Origin: Bolinopsis microptera
Taxonomy: Eukaryota; Ctenophora; Tentaculata; Lobata; Bolinopsidae
Direction of reading: 5' to 3'
Assembly: GCF_026151205.1 (NCBI RefSeq)
Contig: NC_087082.1
Span: forward strand, 250,001 to 310,000
DNA: 60,000 nucleotides
A model generated the notes under the pieces. The model was not told the origin of the DNA. It did no database searches and worked only from the letters and a program-made list of their open reading frames with translations. The position numbers and the translations under genes are program-made. Shown piece after piece: positions 56,501 to 60,000 of the stretch. Numbering within the stretch: the stretch's first letter is position 1; the number at the start of each line of letters is the position of its first letter.

Positions 56501-58596
56501 AAGTGATGAATATCACTGTTATGGATGCGTTACATATTGTGTATTGTGTAACTACTAACTCCGGATAGATTGACCTAAATCCTTGGATAGTTTCTTGAAA
56601 TCGTCCACTAAATCAAGATTTAAAGAGAAAGCATCCATCCGACAGGGGGGGGGGGGGGGGGGGTACCAATCTGACAACACTAACAAGACGCAGTATAATT
56701 AAACACCTTAAAAACGCTGTACTCGAGTTCTACAAAACGTAGTGTAAGTTAATGAGCAATAAAACAACAAAGCTGGACTGCCAAACAGTGCCAACCCCTC
56801 CCTCCGTAAACACTATCTAATGATACACTAACAATTAAACATTCGGCAATCAAAAGGCCCATCAACGATATAATTCGGAATAAGTACCTAAATGTAAATG
56901 TACGTGTATGCCATGCTTCGAGAGGTGGCTGAACCGACTAGAGACTAATGTGACTAACTAGTTTAATCAGATTTAAATGTATTGTAGGTCAAATTAAGGT
57001 AACTCAAGTACCGAAACTACGGCGTGCAGCATCGGGCAGCATGCTGAGCTGATTCATTTCGAGTCGGGAAAATGAAAAGCAGTGGGAGAATCGACTCTAG
57101 TATCGACTAGAGGGGTAGTGTACCCCAACATATCGGGGGTAGTGTACCCCCCAACATATCGGGGGTAGTGTACCCCCAACATATCGGGGGTAGTGTACCC
57201 CCAACATATCGGGGCACCGATACATTACCCCAAATATGTTGGGGGGTAATGTACCCCAAAATATCGGGGGTGGTGTACCCCCAACATATCGGGAGTATAG
57301 GTAGTGTACCCCCAACATATCGGGGGTAATGTGCCCCTCTCTTCTGGAGAAGGCCTCTTAACCACTTAACGATTTTTGATGAAATATAGAAACATGGAAG
57401 GCAGAACCTTTAAAATTTCTGGGGATATCTTTGCAAAACATGCACATTGTGCATCGTGGTGTTACCCCCACCCCCCAAATATAGGGGGTAGTGTACCCCA
57501 CTCATACTTAATTTCTTAAACTGAAACCACGTTTCACAAGACATAATATTAATCAATACTAGTCAACTGTAAAGAATTAAGAATCAAATTACAAAAAATA
57601 AAAATATGATCTAAAAAACCATACTGTACAATTCTATAGTGAAATATTTCAATAGTAATATTATGACATATAACTACGTATGGTTGTGTAGCGTGGTTGT
57701 GTAGCGTGGTTGTGTAGTGTGGTTGTGTAGTGTGGTTGTGTAGTGTGGTTGTGTGGTTGTGTGGTTGTGTAGTGTGGTTGTGTAGTGTGGTTGTGTAGTG
57801 TGGTTGTGTAGTGTAGTTGTGTAGTGTGGTTGTGTAGTGTGGATGTGTAGTGTGTGTAGTGGTTGTGTAGTGTAGTTGTGTAGTGTGGTTGTGTAGTGTG
57901 GTTGTGTAGTGTGGTTGTGTAGTGTGGTTGTGTAGTGTGGTTGTGTAGTGTGGTTGTGTAGTGTGGTTGTGTAGTGTGGTTGTGTAGTGTGGTTGTGTAG
58001 TGTGGTTGTGTAGTGTGGTTGTGTAGTGTGGTTGTGTAGTGTGGTTGTGTAGTGTGGTTGTGTAGTGTGGTTGTGTAGTGTGGTTGTGTAGTGTGGTTGT
58101 GTAGTGTGGTTGTGTAGTGTGGTTGTGTAGTGTGGTTGTGTAGTGTGGTTGTGTAGTGTGGTTGTGTAGTGTGGTTGTGTAGTGTGGTTGTGTAGTGTGG
58201 TTGTGTAGTGTGGTTGTGTAGTGTGGTTGTGTAGTGTGGTTGTGTAGTGTGGTTGTGTAGTGTGGTTGTGTAGTGTGGTTGTGTAGTGTGGTTGTGTAGT
58301 GTGGTTGTGTAGTGTGGTTGTGTAGTGTGGTTGTGTAGTGTGGTTGTGTAGTGTGGTTGTGTAGTGTGGTTGTGTAGTGTGGTTGTGTAGTGTGGTTGTG
58401 TAGTGTGGTTGTGTAGTGTGGTTGTGTGGTTGTGTAGTGTGGTTGTGTAGTTGTGTAGTGTGGTTGTGTAGTGTGGTTGTGTAGTGTGGTTGTGTAGTGT
58501 GGTTGTGTAGTGTGGTTGTGTAGTGTGGTTGTGTAGTTGTGTAGTGTGGTTGTGTATCGTGTACTAACTTGCTCGCTTGAAGAGCTTATCTGCCAT
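53535..58596 (-). CDS. unrecognised small gene, two or three exons
   Basis: Exon 1: 58596-58569, ATG, MADKLFKRA, donor GCAA/GTTAGT, phase 1. Exon 2: 55878-55752, acceptor CCCCCCAG, reads (S)SGVIELAEAIGESIS through VPVEELSNLA, donor GCCAG/GTACGT, phase 2. A third exon may start at 53580 (acceptor CCAGTTTAG, reads ADRINHTRSEEAQL then TAA); this would give about 67 residues, or it may splice onward at CACA/GTTGTA. Phases agree at each join. Exon 2 is the best supported. The product is acidic and Ser-rich with no membrane segment; no family is recognised. Arrays made of its own splice sites flank exon 2 on both sides, and the array upstream of exon 3 carries copies of that exon's acceptor. Confidence 0.45.
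53607..53699 (+). mobile_element. hairpin-ended short element, copy E
   Basis: This 93-bp copy is flanked by an exact 8-bp duplication AATACCGA (53599-53606, 53700-53707). It sits at the edge of the tandem array that follows, and the array unit supplies the empty-site sequence (ATAGAATACCGACAGC). Its 3' hairpin has GTGGGTT, so an A-T pair becomes G-T and pairing is kept. Confidence 0.88.
53700..54512. repeat. mixed 31/38-bp minisatellite, GATTATAGAATACCGACAGC
   Basis: Unit GATTATAGAATACCGACAGC, then GCTAAACTGGT or ACTAAAGTCTAAACTGGT. Two unit lengths, with and without AAGTCTA, alternate irregularly. On the minus strand each unit carries ACCAGTTTAG, the acceptor of the candidate exon at 53,580. 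Confidence 0.95.
54775..55767. repeat. 31-bp minisatellite of about 32 copies, built on an exon donor site
   Basis: Unit ACAAACCAACACGTACCTGG then CAAGGTTAGAG. On the minus strand each unit holds TCTAACCTTGCCAG/GTACGTG, the end of exon 2 of the small gene plus its donor. Copies are almost all identical (one CTTGGCAAG variant near 55,722). Confidence 0.97.
55843..56150. repeat. 62-bp tandem repeat, five copies, built on an exon acceptor site
   Basis: CTCCTATAGCTTCTGCAAGC begins at 55843, 55905, 55967, 56029 and 56091. On the minus strand each unit has the pyrimidine tract, CCCCCCAG and the first ~36 nt of exon 2 of the small gene. Only the lowest copy continues into the full exon. Confidence 0.95.
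56151..56320. repeat. pentamer repeat TACTG
   Basis: About 33 copies of TACTG with a few CACTG. The ORFs on both strands here are repeat translations. Confidence 0.97.
56330..57100. other. intron sequence, no gene seen
   Basis: Single-copy sequence with a run of about 18 G near 56,645; no exon supported. Confidence 0.4.
57108..57330. repeat. 25-bp minisatellite, GGGGTAGTGTACCCCCAACA
   Basis: About nine copies ending TATC. One stretch (57,216-57,260) is inverted. Each unit contains GGGGTA/TACCCC arms. A further partial unit is at 57,485. Confidence 0.92.
57680..58555. repeat. 13-bp minisatellite, TTGTGTAGTGTGG
   Basis: More than 60 copies, with a few deletions. It lies directly inside the donor of exon 1 of the small gene. 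A 357-codon minus ORF here is repeat translation: 13 is not a multiple of 3, and the repeat happens to lack stops in all frames on that strand. Confidence 0.97.
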
Positions 58597-58599
58597 CTC

Positions 58600-59300
58600 A
58601 GAGAACAACCACACAAAAACAAGAACTAAAAATTCACTGCAGCTGGTTACGGAACAATTAATGTCTAAACAACTACAGTAAACTCCAAGCTCCTCAACAA
58701 TACTACCGAACAATCAAACCTCAGATAAAGATCAAGACTAGTGACAAACAAGCTATATAACTAGTGACAAACAAGCTATATAACTAAATAAAGGCAGAGT
58801 AGTGAGGCCGCGTCGTGTAGTAATATTGAAGAAACAAAGTGTGACAGTCTGGTAAACAGCACTAAGCTGCTCCTGCTACATCTATAAGTAGTGTAGTGTG
58901 GTGTGGTTGCTGCTCTATAAGGCCTAATTCAGGTCGGTAACTACACTGCCCTCAGTACAACAAGCAATATAGTGAGATTATTATAGTGCATATAGTGCAT
59001 ATAGTGTTTAAGAGAGTTCTCTGGCAGTTACGAAACTCGAGAGACTGTGGGATACTGAAGGGAAAGGAAGCAGTTCTAACGAGCTCTTCTCAAACACAAG
59101 GATATAACTTGTGAACTCGGCTAGTATATATGAAACATTTGTCATGGAGTTGTAGAGCGAGTTATGTGCCTCGCCGGGCTAAAGTAGTGGATGACCTTGC
59201 TGTACGGCAAGTTAAACAAGGATCTGAAACTACTAGGTTCCGTACAGACTCAACTCTGCACCCGTGTCAATATGTTCATTATATGCAAGCCTCTTGATTT
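58600..59300. other. upstream flank of the small gene, no further gene seen
   Basis: Contains a 23-bp direct duplication (ACTAGTGACAAACAAGCTAT near 58,738) and one unit of the 44-bp repeat near 58,957. A promoter is expected but none can be named. Confidence 0.4.
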
Positions 59301-59304
59301 ATAT

Positions 59305-59530
59305 CTGCAGTACAACAAGCAATATAGTGAGATTATTATAGTGCATATCTGCAGTACAACAAGCAATATAGTGAGATTATTATAGTGCATATCTGCAGTA
59401 CAACAAGCAATATAGTGAGATTATTATAGTGCATATCTGCAGTACAACAAGCAATATAGTGAGATTATTATAGTGCATATCTGCAGTACAACAAGCAATA
59501 TAGTGAGATTATTATAGTGCATATCTGCAG
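59305..59530. repeat. 44-bp tandem repeat, five copies
   Basis: Unit CTGCAGTACAACAAGCAATA, then TAGTGAGATTATTATAGTGC, then ATAT, starting at 59305, 59349, 59393, 59437 and 59481. Degraded units follow to about 59,650. Confidence 0.95.
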
Positions 59531-59688
59531 TGCACTAGTACTTATTATAGCCTTATAGTGCATATCTGCAGTGCACTAGAACTTATTGTGTAATATCTGT
59601 GCACTAGTACTTAATACTTATTATGTAATATCTGTGCACTAGTACTTAATACACTACCCCCTAATTACAGATTACTCAAGAGTACAAA

Positions 59689-59755
59689 TGTTTATTAGTA
59701 TTATGATATTATACTTCTCCAGTGGAGAAGTATAATATCATAATACTAATAAACA
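59689..59755. repeat. 67-bp perfect palindrome
   Basis: 33-bp arms (beginning TGTTTATTAGTATTATGATA, inner end TACTTCTCCA) are exact reverse complements around a single central G at 59722. AT-rich, non-coding. Confidence 0.92.
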
Positions 59756-60000
59756 ATCTCCACGCAGCACTCCGGGATGTAAACAATAAAGCACGCGCCG
59801 GCTAAATTGGGGGCCAAGTAGCTATATACAGGGTGAGTTGAAAATAGTGTGTGGAATGTAAATGGCTCTAATTTGTTTGACAAATGAAATTTCCACTTAA
59901 TTTTTGCATATTTAGGTAATGAAAATATATAAATATTATAATAATACAATAAAAATACTTAACAATTAATAATTTGCTCAACCCATCGTCCTTTATTAGC

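Noticed and set aside
57549-58622. 357-codon minus-strand ORF (His/Thr-rich repeat)
   Set aside because: It is translation of a 13-bp minisatellite without stops; only the ATG at 58,596, in another frame, looks like a real start.
59826-60000. Left end of a mariner-like element (ACAGGGTGAGTTGAAAATAG), and a similar word near 21,772
   Set aside because: Only one end is visible in each case, so no element can be delimited.

Overview
The window looks like nuclear DNA from an invertebrate animal. The evidence is split genes with GT-AG introns, kidney-type (GLS-like) glutaminases with ankyrin tails, a TMCC-like membrane protein, CR1/L2-like retrotransposon remains, mariner-type elements and a nuclear tRNA-Glu gene. 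The species cannot be named from sequence alone; I see no operons or other bacterial organisation. All recognisable genes lie on the minus strand, and most of the remaining DNA is mobile elements and tandem arrays.

Layout. (1) 1-9.7 kb: a graveyard of nested mobile elements. A decayed LINE (about 2.2-6.5 kb, minus) is cut by a 1.3-kb element and a MITE. A family of ~93-bp hairpin-ended elements with exact 8-bp target-site duplications is scattered here, with one more copy at 53.6 kb. (2) 10.4-29.5 kb: an eight-exon TMCC-like gene (minus) whose introns hold a 3.5-kb satellite, two foldback/TIR elements, a 52-bp minisatellite, a tRNA-Glu(CTC) gene, a SINE and a possible alternative first exon. 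(3) 30.1-42.3 kb: three glutaminase-family genes in tandem on the minus strand. The lowest (30.1-33.2 kb) has four exons, a 14-residue repeat and several substituted catalytic residues, so it is probably a pseudoenzyme. The other two (35.4-37.2 and 40.5-42.3 kb) are uninterrupted and keep every catalytic residue I can check. (4) 42.3-53.5 kb: mostly tandem arrays, plus an 858-bp foldback element. (5) 53.5-58.6 kb: a small unrecognised gene (minus) with two or three exons, one of which is flanked by arrays built from its own splice sites. (6) 58.6-60 kb: short repeats and a 67-bp near-perfect palindrome.

How it fits together. Glutaminase converts glutamine to glutamate and ammonia in the mitochondrion. 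Two apparently active paralogues beside one catalytically degraded paralogue suggest a regulatory or structural role for the third; this is inference. The two most unusual observations are the short hairpin-ended mobile element, with five copies whose duplications let insertions be ordered in time, and the repeated amplification of exon/intron junctions into minisatellites.
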